Assembly (NCBI RefSeq): GCF_003428645.1
Contig: NZ_QVQH01000005.1
Location: forward strand, 1-64,000
Direction of reading: 5' to 3'
Length of the DNA: 64,000 nucleotides
Source of the DNA: Geodermatophilus marinus
GTDB lineage: Bacteria; Actinomycetota; Actinomycetes; Mycobacteriales; Geodermatophilaceae
In this document: positions 31,507 to 44,660 of the stretch, piece after piece
How the letters are laid out: each line of letters starts with the position of its first letter
Numbering within the stretch: the first letter of the stretch is position 1
Program-made: the position numbers and the translations under genes
The notes under the pieces: generated by a model
Told to the model about the DNA's origin: nothing
The model's input: only the letters and a program-made list of their open reading frames with translations
The model's database searches: none

Positions 31507-34365
31507 GCCCCCCCTTCCGCACCGCCTCGGGCGGCCGCATCGACCGCGCCACCGCCGTCGAGTTCATCTTCGACGGGCAGACCCTCACCGGTCACCCCGG
31601 CGACACCCTGGCCTCGGCGCTGCTCGCCCACGGCCGGCACCAGGTCGCCACCAGCATCACGCTCGGCCGTTCTCGGGGCATCGCCGCGGCCTGGGCCGAG
31701 GACCCGGGCGGCCTGGTCCAGGTGGAGGAGCCCTTCCCCGAGCCCATGCTGCTGGCCACCACCGTCGAGCTCTTCGACGGGCTGGTCGCCCACGGCCTGC
31801 CGGGGCAGGGCCGCCTCGCCGACGTCCCCGACTCCGCCCGCTACGACGCGGTGCACCACCACGTCGACGTGCTGGTCGTGGGAGCCGGCCCTGCCGGGCT
31901 GGCCGCCGCGCTCACCGCCGCCCGGGCCGGTGCCCGCGTCGCCCTGGTGGACGAGCAGTCCGAGGCCGGCGGCTCCCTGCTGTCGGGCACCGAGCGGCTC
32001 GACGACGCCCCGGCGCTGGAGTGGGTCGCCGCGGCGGTCGCCGAGCTGGCCGGCTCCCCGGAGGTGCTGCACCTGCAGCGCACCACCGCGTTCGGCAGCT
32101 ACGACGACGGTTTCGTCCTCGCGCTGGAGCGGCGCACCGACCACCTGGGCGCCGCCGCGCCCCGGCACGTCTCGCGCCAGCGGGTGTGGCGCATCCGGGC
32201 GCGCTCGGTCGTCGTCGCGACCGGGGCGCACGAGCGCCCGGTCGTGTTCGCCGACAACGACCGCCCGGGGACCATGCTCGCCGGCGCCGCCCGGACGTTC
32301 CTGCACCGCTACGGCGTGCTGCCCGGCCGCGCGGCCGTCGTGTTCACCACGAACGACAGCGCCTACGACACCGCCCTCGACCTGTCCCGCGCGGGTGTGC
32401 ACGTGCAGGCGGTGGTCGACGCCCGGCCGGAGGGCTCACCGCGGCGCCGGGAGGAGTGCGAAGCCGCCGGCATCCGACTCCTGCCCGGCGCCGTCGTGAC
32501 CGGCACGCAGGGCGTCGAGCGGGTCACGCACGCCCTCGTCGCGCCGTTCGCGGACGGCGCGGTCGGTGCCGGCAGCGCGATCGCCTGCGACCTGCTCCTG
32601 GTCAGCGGGGGCTGGAACCCCGCGGTGCACCTGTACAGCCAGGCCCGCGGCCGGCTCCGCTACGACGAGGTCCTGGGCGCCTTCCTCCCGGGGGAGCGGC
32701 TCGACGGCCTGACCGTCGCCGGCTCGGCGGCCGGCGTGCTCGACCTGGCCGGGTGCCTGGCCGACGGGCGGCGCGGAGCGCGCGCGGCGCTGACCGCGCT
32801 GGGGATCACGCCGGCGGCCGACGACCGGCTGCCCGCCGCCCCGGAGTCCGCCGTCCCGACCGCGCCGCTGGTGCTGTGGCGGGTGCCGGACACCTCCGGC
32901 GCCGACGGCAGCACGTCGTTCGTCGACCTGCAGCGCGACGCCACGGTCGCCGACATCGCCCGCGCGATCGGCGCCGGCCTGCGCTCCATCGAGCACGTCA
33001 AGCGCTACACGACCATCGGGACGGCGCACGACCAGGGCAAGACCTCCGGCGTCCTCACCTCGGGGATCACCGCCGAGCTGCTCGGGATCCCGGTGCAGGA
33101 CACCGGGACCACCACGTTCCGGCCGCCCTACACCCCGGTCGCCTTCGCCGCCCTGGCCGGCCGCGACCGCGGCCGGCTGTTCGACCCGGAGCGGGTCACG
33201 GCCCTGCACGAGTGGCACGTGGCGGCCGGCGCGGTCTTCGAGGACGTCGGCCAGTGGAAGCGGCCCCGCTACTACCCGCGGCCCGGCGAGGACATGGCGG
33301 CCGCGGTCCTGCGGGAGTGCGCCGCGGCCCGGACCGGCGTCGGGATCCTCGACGGCTCCACCCTCGGCAAGATCGACGTCCAGGGCCCGGACGCCGCCGT
33401 CCTCCTCGACCGGCTCTACACGAACATGATGAGCAGCCTGAAGGTCGGCTCGGTCCGCTACGGGGTCATGTGCGGCGTCGACGGCATGGTCATCGACGAC
33501 GGCACCGTGCTGCGCCTGGCCGAGGACCGCTTCCTCGTCCTCACCACCACCGGCGGCGCGGCGAAGGTGCTCGACTGGATGGAGGAGTGGGTCCAGACGG
33601 AGTGGCCGGACCTGCGGGTGCACTGCACCTCCGTCACCGAGCAGTGGGTCACCCTTCCCGTCGTCGGCCCCCGCTCCCGCGACGTCGTCGGCGCGGTCTT
33701 CCCCGGCGTGGACGTCTCGGCCGAGGCCTTCCCGTTCATGACCTGGCGGGACACCTCCCTCGAGGGGGTGCCGGTCCGGCTGGCCCGGATCAGCTTCTCC
33801 GGCGAGCTGGCCTACGAGGTCTACGTCAACCCCTGGTACGCCGTCGCGGTGTGGCAGCGGCTGCTCGAGGCCGGGCGCCCGCACGGCATCACGCCGTACG
33901 GCACGGAGACCATGCACGTCCTGCGCGCGGAGAAGGGCTACCCGATCATCGGGCAGGACACCGACGGCACCGTCACCCCGCACGACCTGGGCATGGCCTG
34001 GGCGGTGTCGAAGAAGAAGCCCGACTTCATCGGCAAGCGCTCCTTCGCGCGCCCGGCCAACGCCGACCCGCTGCGCAAGCAGCTGGTGGGGCTGCTGCCC
34101 GTGGACCGGGAGACCGTGCTGCCGGAGGGCTCGCAGGTCGTCGAGTTCCTCGCCGACGGCGAGCTACCGCCGCCGCCGGTCCCGATGCTGGGCCACGTCA
34201 CCTCCAGCTACCGCAGCGCCGAGCTCGCCCGCCCGTTCGCCCTCGCACTGGTCAGGGGCGGCCGGGAGCGCATCGGCGAGACCGTCCACGTCCCCGTCGA
34301 CGGCACCCTCGTCCCGGCCGAGGTCACCGGCTCGGTGCTGGTCGACCCCGAAGGAGCCCGTCGCG

Positions 34366-34373
<8 letters not shown>
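31503..34373 (+). CDS. soxA: Sarcosine oxidase, alpha subunit
   Basis: From GTG 31503 the protein has 956 residues, the usual length. It begins with a 2Fe-2S-ferredoxin-like fold segment (VEFIFDGQTLTGHPGDTLAS), then a NAD-binding flavoprotein domain (HVDVLVVGAGPAGLAAALTA) and a C-terminal GcvT-like aminomethyltransferase domain (SSLKVGSVRYGVMCGVDGMV, then ISFSGELAYEVYVNPW and EKGYPIIGQDTDGTVTPHDL). The GcvT part captures the formaldehyde-level carbon on THF as 5,10-methylene-THF. It overlaps soxG by 8 nt. Complete and unremarkable. Confidence 0.96.
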
Positions 34374-37513
<3,140 letters not shown>

Positions 37514-37520
37514 ACGAGGA

Positions 37521-37567
37521 CCCGTCCTCCGCACCGCTCGCAGGCTCGCGGCGAGCCCTTGGACGGG
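37521..37567. repeat. Intergenic hairpin repeat, copy B
   Basis: CCCGTCC (37521-37527) pairs with GGACGGG (37561-37567), with inner stem GCTCGC/GCGAGC and the same loop core CGCAGGCTCGCGGCG as copy A. The stem bases differ from copy A in a compensating way (CTCT/AGAG versus GTCC/GGAC), so the fold is what is kept. Confidence 0.75.
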
Positions 37568-37606
37568 GCCGGTCGCGACCCGCCCCGCACAGATCGGAGC
37601 AGTCAG

Positions 37607-38128
37607 ATGACCGGCACGGCGTTGGCCGCCCGCCCGCCCGTGGGCACGCGGACCGCGACGCACCCCCTCGGCCGGGTCCTCCGCGCAGGTCGGCCCCTGG
37701 TCTGCGGCATCCTCAACGTGACCCCCGACTCCTTCTCCGACGGCGGGCGCTACTGCCGCTCCGACCGGGCCGTGGAGCACGGGCTCACCCTGGCCGCCGA
37801 GGGTGCCGACATCATCGACGTCGGCGGGGAGTCGACCCGGCCCGGCTCGCGCCCGCCGACCACGGCCGAGGAACTGGCGCGCGTCGTCCCGGTGGTCGAG
37901 GCCCTCGCGCCGCGGGTCCCCGTGCCGTTGTCCGTGGACACCTCGCGGCCCGAGGTCATGCGGGCCGCCGTCGCGGCCGGGGCGAGCATGGTCAACGACG
38001 TCCGGGCGCTGCGGTCGCCGGGCGCCCTGGTGGCCGCCGCCCAGCGGGGTGCCGCGGTGCTGCGGGTGCACGACGTCGCGGCCACGAGGGACGTCCTGAC
38101 GGTGCTCGACGCCGTCGGCCCGGTGTGA
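37607..38128 (+). CDS. Shortened dihydropteroate synthase-like protein
   Basis: This 173-residue protein begins as a normal DHPS (PLVCGILNVTPDSFSDGGRY, GADIIDVGGESTRPGSRPPT, SVDTSRPEVMRAAVAAGASM, VNDVRAL) and ends as one (AAVLRVHDVAATRDVLTVLD). About 100 residues between VNDV and RVHDV are absent, including the regions that normally carry DPGxGFGK and SRK, which bind pterin pyrophosphate and pABA. The reading frame across the join is clean, so this looks like a fixed internal deletion. DHPS catalysis is doubtful. Its place between folate-dependent demethylases and sdaA/purU suggests a folate- or pterin-binding role, or a decaying gene. Hairpin repeats flank it on both sides. Confidence 0.82.
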   Translation: MTGTALAARPPVGTRTATHPLGRVLRAGRPLVCGILNVTPDSFSDGGRYCRSDRAVEHGLTLAAEGADIIDVGGESTRPGSRPPTTAEELARVVPVVEALAPRVPVPLSVDTSRPEVMRAAVAAGASMVNDVRALRSPGALVAAAQRGAAVLRVHDVAATRDVLTVLDAVGPV

Positions 38129-38132
38129 GGAA

Positions 38133-38170
38133 GGCCCCCTCCGCCCCCCACCGGCGCCGGCAGAGGGGCC
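38133..38170. repeat. Intergenic hairpin repeat, copy C
   Basis: GGCCCCCTC (38133-38141) pairs with GAGGGGCC (38163-38170), with one bulged C and a GGCGCC loop centre. The flanks AAGG and GGCCGAC match copy A. It follows the DHPS-like stop by five bases and also lies 30 bp beyond the end of the convergent GntR gene, so it may serve as a terminator. Confidence 0.7.
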
Positions 38171-38199
38171 GACGAGCGATGAGCCGGACGCCGGTTCCC

Positions 38200-38925
38200 C
38201 TAGATCACCTCGCGGATCGCCCGCTCGAAGCCCAGGACGTGCTCGCGGGCGAGGTCGTCGGCCCGATCGGCATCGCCGGCGGCGATCGCGCGGAGCAGGT
38301 CCACGTGCTCCCGGACGTGCTCGTCGACCGTGGGCAGCCGGTCGAGGAACAGGCAGAAGATCCGGGTCGCCAGGTTGTCGTAGCGGATCAGGACGTCCTC
38401 GAGGTGGGGGTTGCCCGCGGCCCGGTAGATGGACCGGTGCACCGCGAGGTCCCAGCGCATCAGCTCGGTCCGGTCGATCCGGCCGACGTCCAGGTGCTGG
38501 ATGCGCGAGGCGAGGTCCTCGAGCTCGGCGCGCGCCGTGCGGACGGCCCGCTCGGCGGCACGGCGGGCGGCCAGCGGCTCGAGCTGGGCGCGGATGTCGG
38601 AGATGTGCGCCAGGTCGGAGATGTCCATCCCGGTCGCGAAGGTCCCCCGCCGCGGGTAGGACACCACGAGCCGGTCGCCCTCCAGGCGCTTCAGCGCCTC
38701 GCGGACCGGGGTCCGGCCCACCCCGAGGTCCTGGGCCAGGTCGTCGTCGTCGATCGGATCGCCCGGCCGGATGTCGAGCATGATGAGCCGATCCCGGATC
38801 GCCACGTAGGCCTTGTCCGCCAGGGACGCGGCAGCGGACGGGTCGAGGTCCAGGGGCGCAGCGCTCACGACCAGATCGTAGAGGTTGGCGGCCACCGGAC
38901 CTTGCCTCGTCAGAGGGATCGACAT
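38200..38925 (-). CDS. GntR-family regulator with FCD domain
   Basis: This 241-residue protein has an N-terminal winged helix (ADKAYVAIRDRLIMLDIRPG, then DPIDDDDLAQDLGVGRTPVR, EALKRLEGDRLVV) and a C-terminal FCD effector domain with metal-type ligands in LMRWDLAVHRSIYRAAGNPH and FLDRLPTVDEHVREHVDLLR. FCD-GntR proteins are usually repressors of catabolic operons relieved by a carboxylic or amino acid. The 12-mer CTGATATACCAG lies 16 bp upstream of its start and again upstream of glyA-sox, so it probably controls itself, sdaA-purU and the sox operon. Sarcosine, dimethylglycine or glycine are likely signals. Confidence 0.9.
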   Translation of the reverse strand: MSIPLTRQGPVAANLYDLVVSAAPLDLDPSAAASLADKAYVAIRDRLIMLDIRPGDPIDDDDLAQDLGVGRTPVREALKRLEGDRLVVSYPRRGTFATGMDISDLAHISDIRAQLEPLAARRAAERAVRTARAELEDLASRIQHLDVGRIDRTELMRWDLAVHRSIYRAAGNPHLEDVLIRYDNLATRIFCLFLDRLPTVDEHVREHVDLLRAIAAGDADRADDLAREHVLGFERAIREVI

Positions 38926-38940
38926 ACCGTCACACTACAT

Positions 38941-38952
38941 CTGATATACCAG
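38941..38952. promoter_or_regulatory. Candidate GntR operator between the GntR gene and sdaA
   Basis: CTGATATACCAG is identical to 28533-28544. It lies 16 bp upstream of the GntR start and 49 bp upstream of the sdaA GTG, positioned to act on both divergent genes. Confidence 0.7.
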
Positions 38953-39000
38953 CTGTGTACCTAGCTTCGCAGTGGGTGCGGCGGGGAGAGGGAGGCACGG

Positions 39001-40374
<1,374 letters not shown>

Positions 40375-40384
40375 GGAGGCACCC

Positions 40385-41233
40385 GTGTCCCACCCGTTCA
40401 CCCTCACGCTCAGCTGCCAGGAGCGCCCGGGCATCGTGCACGCGGTCAGCTCGTTCCTGTTCGGGCACGGCTGCGACATCGTCGAGCACCAGCAGTTCGA
40501 CGACGCCGTCCGCGGCCAGCTCTTCCTGCGCACCGCCTTCGTCTGCGCCGAGGACACCGACTGCGAGCGCCTGTCGGCGGGTTTCCGCGCCGTGGCCGAC
40601 GAGTTCGGCATGAGCTACCAGGTCAGCGGCGACCGGCCGCAGCGCGTGCTCGTCATGGTGTCGAAGCTCGGGCACTGCCTCAACGACCTGGTCTTCCGCT
40701 GGCGGGCCGGCAGCCTCGGCGCCGACCTCGTCGCCGTGGTGTCCAACCACGAGGACCTGCGCCCGATGGCGGAAGCGGCCGGGCTGCCGTTCGTCCACGT
40801 CCCGGTGACCCCGGCGACAAAGCGGGCGGCCGAGGCGCGGCTGCTCGAGCTGGTCGACGAGCACCGGGCCGACCTCGTCGTCCTCGCGCGGTACATGCAG
40901 GTGCTCTCCGACGAGACGTGCGCCGCCCTGCACGGCCGGGCGATCAACATCCACCACTCGTTCCTGCCGGGCTTCAAGGGCGCCAAGCCCTACCACCAGG
41001 CCTTCGACCGGGGCGTGAAGCTGGTCGGCGCGACCGCGCACTACGTCACCCCCGACCTGGACGAGGGGCCGATCATCGAGCAGGAGGTCATCCGCATCGA
41101 CCACACCCACGACCCGCGCGCGCTCGCCACGGTCGGCCAGGACGCCGAGGCGCTGGCGCTGTCGCGCGCCGTCCGGTGGCACAGCGAGCGGCGGGTGCTG
41201 CTCAACGGGCACAGCACGGTCGTCTTCCGCTGA
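40385..41233 (+). CDS. purU: Formyltetrahydrofolate deformylase
   Basis: This 282-residue enzyme hydrolyses 10-formyl-THF to formate and THF. It has an N-terminal ACT domain (FTLTLSCQERPGIVHAVSSF, then FGHGCDIVEHQQFDDAVRGQ) and a formyltransferase-like catalytic domain with ARYMQVLSDETCAALHGRAI, NIHHSFLPGFKGAKPYHQAF and HYVTPDLDEGPIIEQEVIRI, including the catalytic Asn-His-Asp set. PurU in sarcosine/betaine loci recycles THF when folate-bound one-carbon units accumulate. It is cotranscribed with sdaA and followed by a long GC-rich hairpin. Confidence 0.95.
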   Translation: MSHPFTLTLSCQERPGIVHAVSSFLFGHGCDIVEHQQFDDAVRGQLFLRTAFVCAEDTDCERLSAGFRAVADEFGMSYQVSGDRPQRVLVMVSKLGHCLNDLVFRWRAGSLGADLVAVVSNHEDLRPMAEAAGLPFVHVPVTPATKRAAEARLLELVDEHRADLVVLARYMQVLSDETCAALHGRAINIHHSFLPGFKGAKPYHQAFDRGVKLVGATAHYVTPDLDEGPIIEQEVIRIDHTHDPRALATVGQDAEALALSRAVRWHSERRVLLNGHSTVVFR

Positions 41234-41240
41234 CCCGGCC

Positions 41241-41289
41241 GCCCCCGCCCCGAGCCGGCCGGACGGCCCGGCCGGGGGTGGGCGGGGGC
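41241..41289 (+). terminator. Nested GC-rich hairpin after purU
   Basis: GCCCCCGCCC (41241-41250) pairs with GGGCGGGGGC (41280-41289) outside an inner CCGGCCGG/CCGGCCGG stem. It starts 8 bp after the purU stop and precedes the M23 gene promoter. Confidence 0.75.
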
Positions 41290-41341
41290 GGGCCCGGCGT
41301 CGCGGTGTAGCGTTCGCGTCCCGGTCTGTCGAGGAGCGGCC

Positions 41342-42598
41342 ATGTGGACACCCTCGGTCACCTCACGGCGCCGCACCTCCCCGGTGACCGGGATCGTGCT
41401 GGCCGCGGTGCTGCTGGGGGCCTGCGCGTCGGGTCCCCGAGCCCCGGAGGTGGTCGGGACCGCACCGGCCGCTGCCGGTCCGGCCGGCGTGTCCTACACC
41501 CCGCTCGTGCCGACGGTGCTGTCCACACCGAGGTGGTTCGAGGGCAGCGACGGCACGGTCCGGATCGTCCACGAGCTGCAGCTGCTCAACGCCTTCCCGG
41601 CGCCGGTCACGGTGACCGCGGTCGAGGTCGGACCGCCCGGTGGGCCGCCCCTGGCGAGCCTGACCGGAGCCGACCTGTCCGCGGCCACGTCGCTCATGAC
41701 CTCGGGGGGTGAGCCCGCCACGACGGTCCCGCCGTCGGCTGCCGGCGTCGTCTGGCTCGACCTCCCCGTGCCCGGTGGTCCGTCCGCGGTCCCCGAGCGG
41801 CTGCAGCACACGGTCACCGTGTCCGTCCCACCCGAGCTGCCGGTGCCCGGCACGATCACCTACACCGGTGCGGCGGTCGAGGTCGACCGCCGGGCGCCGG
41901 TCGGCCTCGGGCCCCCGCTGGTCGGCCCGGGCTGGGTCGCCGTGGGCAGCTGCTGCGACGGCCCCCACCGCCGGGCCCTGCAGCCGATCAACGGGCACCT
42001 GACCCTGGCCCAGCGCTTCGCCGTCGACTGGAACGGGGTGGACGCCGACGGGCGGATGGCGACCGGGCCGGTCGACCGGAACGAGAGCTGGGTCTTCCAC
42101 GGCGCGCCGGTCCTGTCGGTCGCCGACGCGACGGTCGTCGTGGCCGTCGACGGGTATGCCGACCAGGTCCCGGACGCGCCGGCGCCGGTGGGCCTGGAGG
42201 AGGCCGACGGCAACCACGTCGTGCTCGACCTGGGGGACGGCCGCTACGCGCTGTACGCCCACCTCGCCCCGGGCAGCGTGACGGTCGAGCCGGGGGACCG
42301 GGTCTGCCGCGGCCAGCAGATCGGCCGGCTGGGCAACTCGGGGAGCTCGAGCGGCCCGCACCTGCACTTCCACGTGGCGACCGGTCCGACGCTCGACGCC
42401 GACGGGCTGCCCTACGTCTTCGACCAGTTCACCCTCACCGGCCGGTTCCCCGTCCTGGACGACCGCGTCGCGCAGCTGGTCGCGGAAGGGGCGCCCGTCC
42501 CGATCGATTCCGTCGAGCCGGGCGTCCACCGCCACCAGCTGCCGCTCGGCCGCGACGTCGTGACCTTCCCGCCGCAGAGGCCCGCCCCCTGCCGGTAG
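41342..42598 (+). CDS. M23-family peptidase-like lipoprotein
   Basis: This 418-residue protein starts with a basic N-terminus and the lipoprotein signal VTGIVLAAVLLGAC (lipobox LGAC, Cys ~29). A ~180-residue beta-rich domain follows (VRIVHELQLLNAFPAPVTVT, QHTVTVSVPPELPVPGTITY), then an M23/LytM-type domain: AQRFAVDWNGVDADG, GNHVVLDLGDGRYALYAHLA, VEPGDRVCRGQQIGRLGNSG and the zinc motif SGPHLHFHVATG. The HxH pair and the upstream Asp are present; I am less sure of the first His ligand. It probably acts on, or binds, cell-wall peptides outside the membrane. It stands alone and is unrelated to the sox genes to its left. Confidence 0.85.
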   Translation: MWTPSVTSRRRTSPVTGIVLAAVLLGACASGPRAPEVVGTAPAAAGPAGVSYTPLVPTVLSTPRWFEGSDGTVRIVHELQLLNAFPAPVTVTAVEVGPPGGPPLASLTGADLSAATSLMTSGGEPATTVPPSAAGVVWLDLPVPGGPSAVPERLQHTVTVSVPPELPVPGTITYTGAAVEVDRRAPVGLGPPLVGPGWVAVGSCCDGPHRRALQPINGHLTLAQRFAVDWNGVDADGRMATGPVDRNESWVFHGAPVLSVADATVVVAVDGYADQVPDAPAPVGLEEADGNHVVLDLGDGRYALYAHLAPGSVTVEPGDRVCRGQQIGRLGNSGSSSGPHLHFHVATGPTLDADGLPYVFDQFTLTGRFPVLDDRVAQLVAEGAPVPIDSVEPGVHRHQLPLGRDVVTFPPQRPAPCR

Positions 42599-42623
42599 GC
42601 CCGGCGGGCCGACCCCGCGGCCG

Positions 42624-42680
42624 CCCGCGGCGGTGCGACCGGCGCCCGCGGCGGTGCGACCGGCGCCCGCGGCGGTGGGT
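42624..42680. repeat. 21-bp tandem repeat
   Basis: CCCGCGGCGGTGCGACCGGCG occurs twice exactly (42624, 42645), followed by a partial third unit. It lies between the convergent M23 and TetR genes. Confidence 0.8.
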
Positions 42681-43267
42681 CACGCGCCGATGCCCTCCAG
42701 GAGCATCGACCAGAAGCGGTCGGCCACCTCGTCGGTGGAGAGCGGGCCGCCGCGGTCGAACCACTGGTAGGTCCAGTTCACCAGCGACAGCACGGCGAGG
42801 CCGGCCAGCCCGGGGTCCACGTCCCCGAACTCACCGGCCTCCTTGCCGGCGGCGATGACGTCCACGACCATCTGCCGGTAGCGGGAGCGCTGGACCGCCA
42901 CCGACATGCGGGCCTCGAGGGGCAGCTCCCGGTAGCTCTCGAAGAAGATCCGCAGGTAGCCCGGGTGCGAGTCCATCAACCCGATGACGTCCCGCATCAT
43001 GGCCCGCAGCTCCTCCCGCGGTCCGCGCCCACCCGCGCCCTGCCGGTCCAGGTGGCGGCCGATGACGACGGCCATCAGCGTCCCGTGCAGCTCGACCAGG
43101 AGTTCGTCCTTGCTGCGGAAGTAGTGGTAGAGCGACGCCTTGCGGATCCCCGTCCCGTCGGCGATCGCCTGCATCGTGGTCTCGTGGTACCCGAGCCGGT
43201 CGAAGAGTTCGGTCGCAACCTCGAGGATCTGGGCCCGCCGCGGTCTCACGGCTCCGTCGCTGGTCAC
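42680..43267 (-). CDS. TetR-family transcriptional regulator
   Basis: This 195-residue protein has the TetR helix-turn-helix (RRAQILEVATELFDRLGYHE, TTMQAIADGTGIRKASLYHY FRSKDELL) and a helical ligand-binding C-terminus (DSHPGYLRIFFESYRELPLE, then LVNWTYQWFDRGGPLSTDEV). The overall pattern resembles KstR2/FadR-type regulators that sense acyl-CoA. It is divergent from a flavin monooxygenase gene. A near-perfect 20-bp palindrome lies in between, right after a plausible promoter for the plus-strand cluster. It probably represses that cluster, with a CoA thioester made by the ligase at 45645 as candidate inducer. Confidence 0.9.
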   Translation of the reverse strand: MTSDGAVRPRRAQILEVATELFDRLGYHETTMQAIADGTGIRKASLYHYFRSKDELLVELHGTLMAVVIGRHLDRQGAGGRGPREELRAMMRDVIGLMDSHPGYLRIFFESYRELPLEARMSVAVQRSRYRQMVVDVIAAGKEAGEFGDVDPGLAGLAVLSLVNWTYQWFDRGGPLSTDEVADRFWSMLLEGIGA

Positions 43268-43289
43268 GGCCGCGCAGATTACCAGCGAG

Positions 43290-43338
43290 TTGACAGCCCG
43301 AATGGCGCCGACCTAGCCTTCCGACCGGCCGGTAGGAA
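43290..43338 (+). promoter_or_regulatory. Promoter and TetR operator upstream of the monooxygenase cluster
   Basis: TTGACA (43290-43295) and TAGCCT (43314-43319) are spaced 18 bp. They are followed directly by TTCCGACCGGCCGGTAGGAA (43319-43338), a 20-bp palindrome with one mismatched pair. The operator covers the expected transcription start, which fits repression by the divergent TetR protein. Confidence 0.6.
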
Positions 43339-43369
43339 TCCTCGGGCCACCGAGCGATGAGGATCTGCA

Positions 43370-44644
43370 GTGAAGGTGTGCATCGTGGGCGCGGGCGCCT
43401 CCGGCGTGACCGTCGCCAAGAGCCTCCGGCAGCGGGGTGTGGCCTTCGACTGGTTCGAGAAGGGCTCGGCGCTCGGCGGCCTCTGGCGCTACGACAACGA
43501 CAGCGACACCTCCTCGGCCTACCGCTCGCTGCAGATCGACACCAGCTCGCGCAGCCTCGCCTACCCGGACTTCCCCGTGCCCCGCGAGTGGCCGGCGTAC
43601 CTCCGCGCGCGCCAGGTGCTGGAGTACCTGGAGCGCTACGCGGCCGAGTTCGGTGTCGCCGACGCGCTGCAGACCTCCACCGAGGTCACCTCGGTGGAGC
43701 CCGCGGGCAGCCGGTGGTCGGTGACGACGGACCGGTACGGCACCCGCGGGTACGACGCCGTCGTCGTCGCCAACGGGCACCTGAGCGTGCCGCGGCGCCC
43801 GCGGTTCCCGGGCACGTTCAGCGGCCAGGAGCTGCACTCCCACGACTACCGGACGCCGGAGCCGTTCAGCGGCAGGAGCGTGGTCGTGGTCGGGATGGGC
43901 AACTCCGGCTGCGACATCGCCGTCGACCTCGCGCGGGTCGCCGGTCAGGTGCACCTCTCGACGCGCCGCAGCGCGTGGATCCTCCCCAAGTACCTCCTCG
44001 GCGTGCCGACCGACCGCTGGTCGGCCTTCCTCACGCGCCGCCTGCGGCTGCCCACCCCGGTCGCCCGGAACCTGGTGGCGTCGCTGGCACGCCTGGCCGT
44101 CGGGCCGCAGGAGCGGTTCGGCGTGCCGAGGCCCGCGCACGCCGTCCACCGCGAGCACGCCACGATCGGCCAGGAGCTGCTGCAGTACGTCGCCTACGAC
44201 TGGATCCGGGTGCGGCCCGACATCGCCTCGCTGGACGGGGACCGGGTGCGCTTCACCGACGGCACGAGCACGACCGCCGACGTCGTCCTCTACGCGACCG
44301 GGTACGACCCGTCGTTCCCCTTCCTCCCCGCCGACCTGGTGGCGCGGGCCGAGCACGGCGGGCGGCTGTACCGCCGCATCGTGCACCCCGACGCCCCCGG
44401 CCTGTACTTCGCCGGCCTGGTGCAGCCGGTCGGCCCGACGATCCCGCTGGTCGAGGTCCAGGGCCGGTGGCTGGCCCGGGTGCTGACCGGGGACGTCGTG
44501 CTGCCCGGCCGGGACGCGATGGCGCAGGAGATCGCGGCGCACCGCCGCTGGGTGCGGGCGACCTTCGTCGGTTCGGAGCGCTACCGCCTCGAGGTCGACT
44601 TCCGCACCTACGCCGGCCAGCTCCGGCGCGACATGTCCGTCTGA
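43370..44644 (+). CDS. Flavin-containing monooxygenase
   Basis: This 424-residue class B flavoprotein monooxygenase has the FAD motif KVCIVGAGASGVTVAKSLRQ, the FMO fingerprint FSGQELHSHDYRTPEPF (FxGxxxHxxxY), the NADPH motif VVVVGMGNSGCDIAVDLARV and the terminal ATGYDPSFPFLPADLVARAE. It would oxygenate a heteroatom or, as a Baeyer-Villiger-like enzyme, a ketone, using NADPH and O2; the substrate cannot be told. It is the first gene of a TetR-controlled group with an epimerase, a CoA ligase and a 2-hydroxyacid dehydrogenase-like protein. Confidence 0.9.
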   Translation: MKVCIVGAGASGVTVAKSLRQRGVAFDWFEKGSALGGLWRYDNDSDTSSAYRSLQIDTSSRSLAYPDFPVPREWPAYLRARQVLEYLERYAAEFGVADALQTSTEVTSVEPAGSRWSVTTDRYGTRGYDAVVVANGHLSVPRRPRFPGTFSGQELHSHDYRTPEPFSGRSVVVVGMGNSGCDIAVDLARVAGQVHLSTRRSAWILPKYLLGVPTDRWSAFLTRRLRLPTPVARNLVASLARLAVGPQERFGVPRPAHAVHREHATIGQELLQYVAYDWIRVRPDIASLDGDRVRFTDGTSTTADVVLYATGYDPSFPFLPADLVARAEHGGRLYRRIVHPDAPGLYFAGLVQPVGPTIPLVEVQGRWLARVLTGDVVLPGRDAMAQEIAAHRRWVRATFVGSERYRLEVDFRTYAGQLRRDMSV

Positions 44645-44660
44645 GGTCCGAGGAGGGGAC

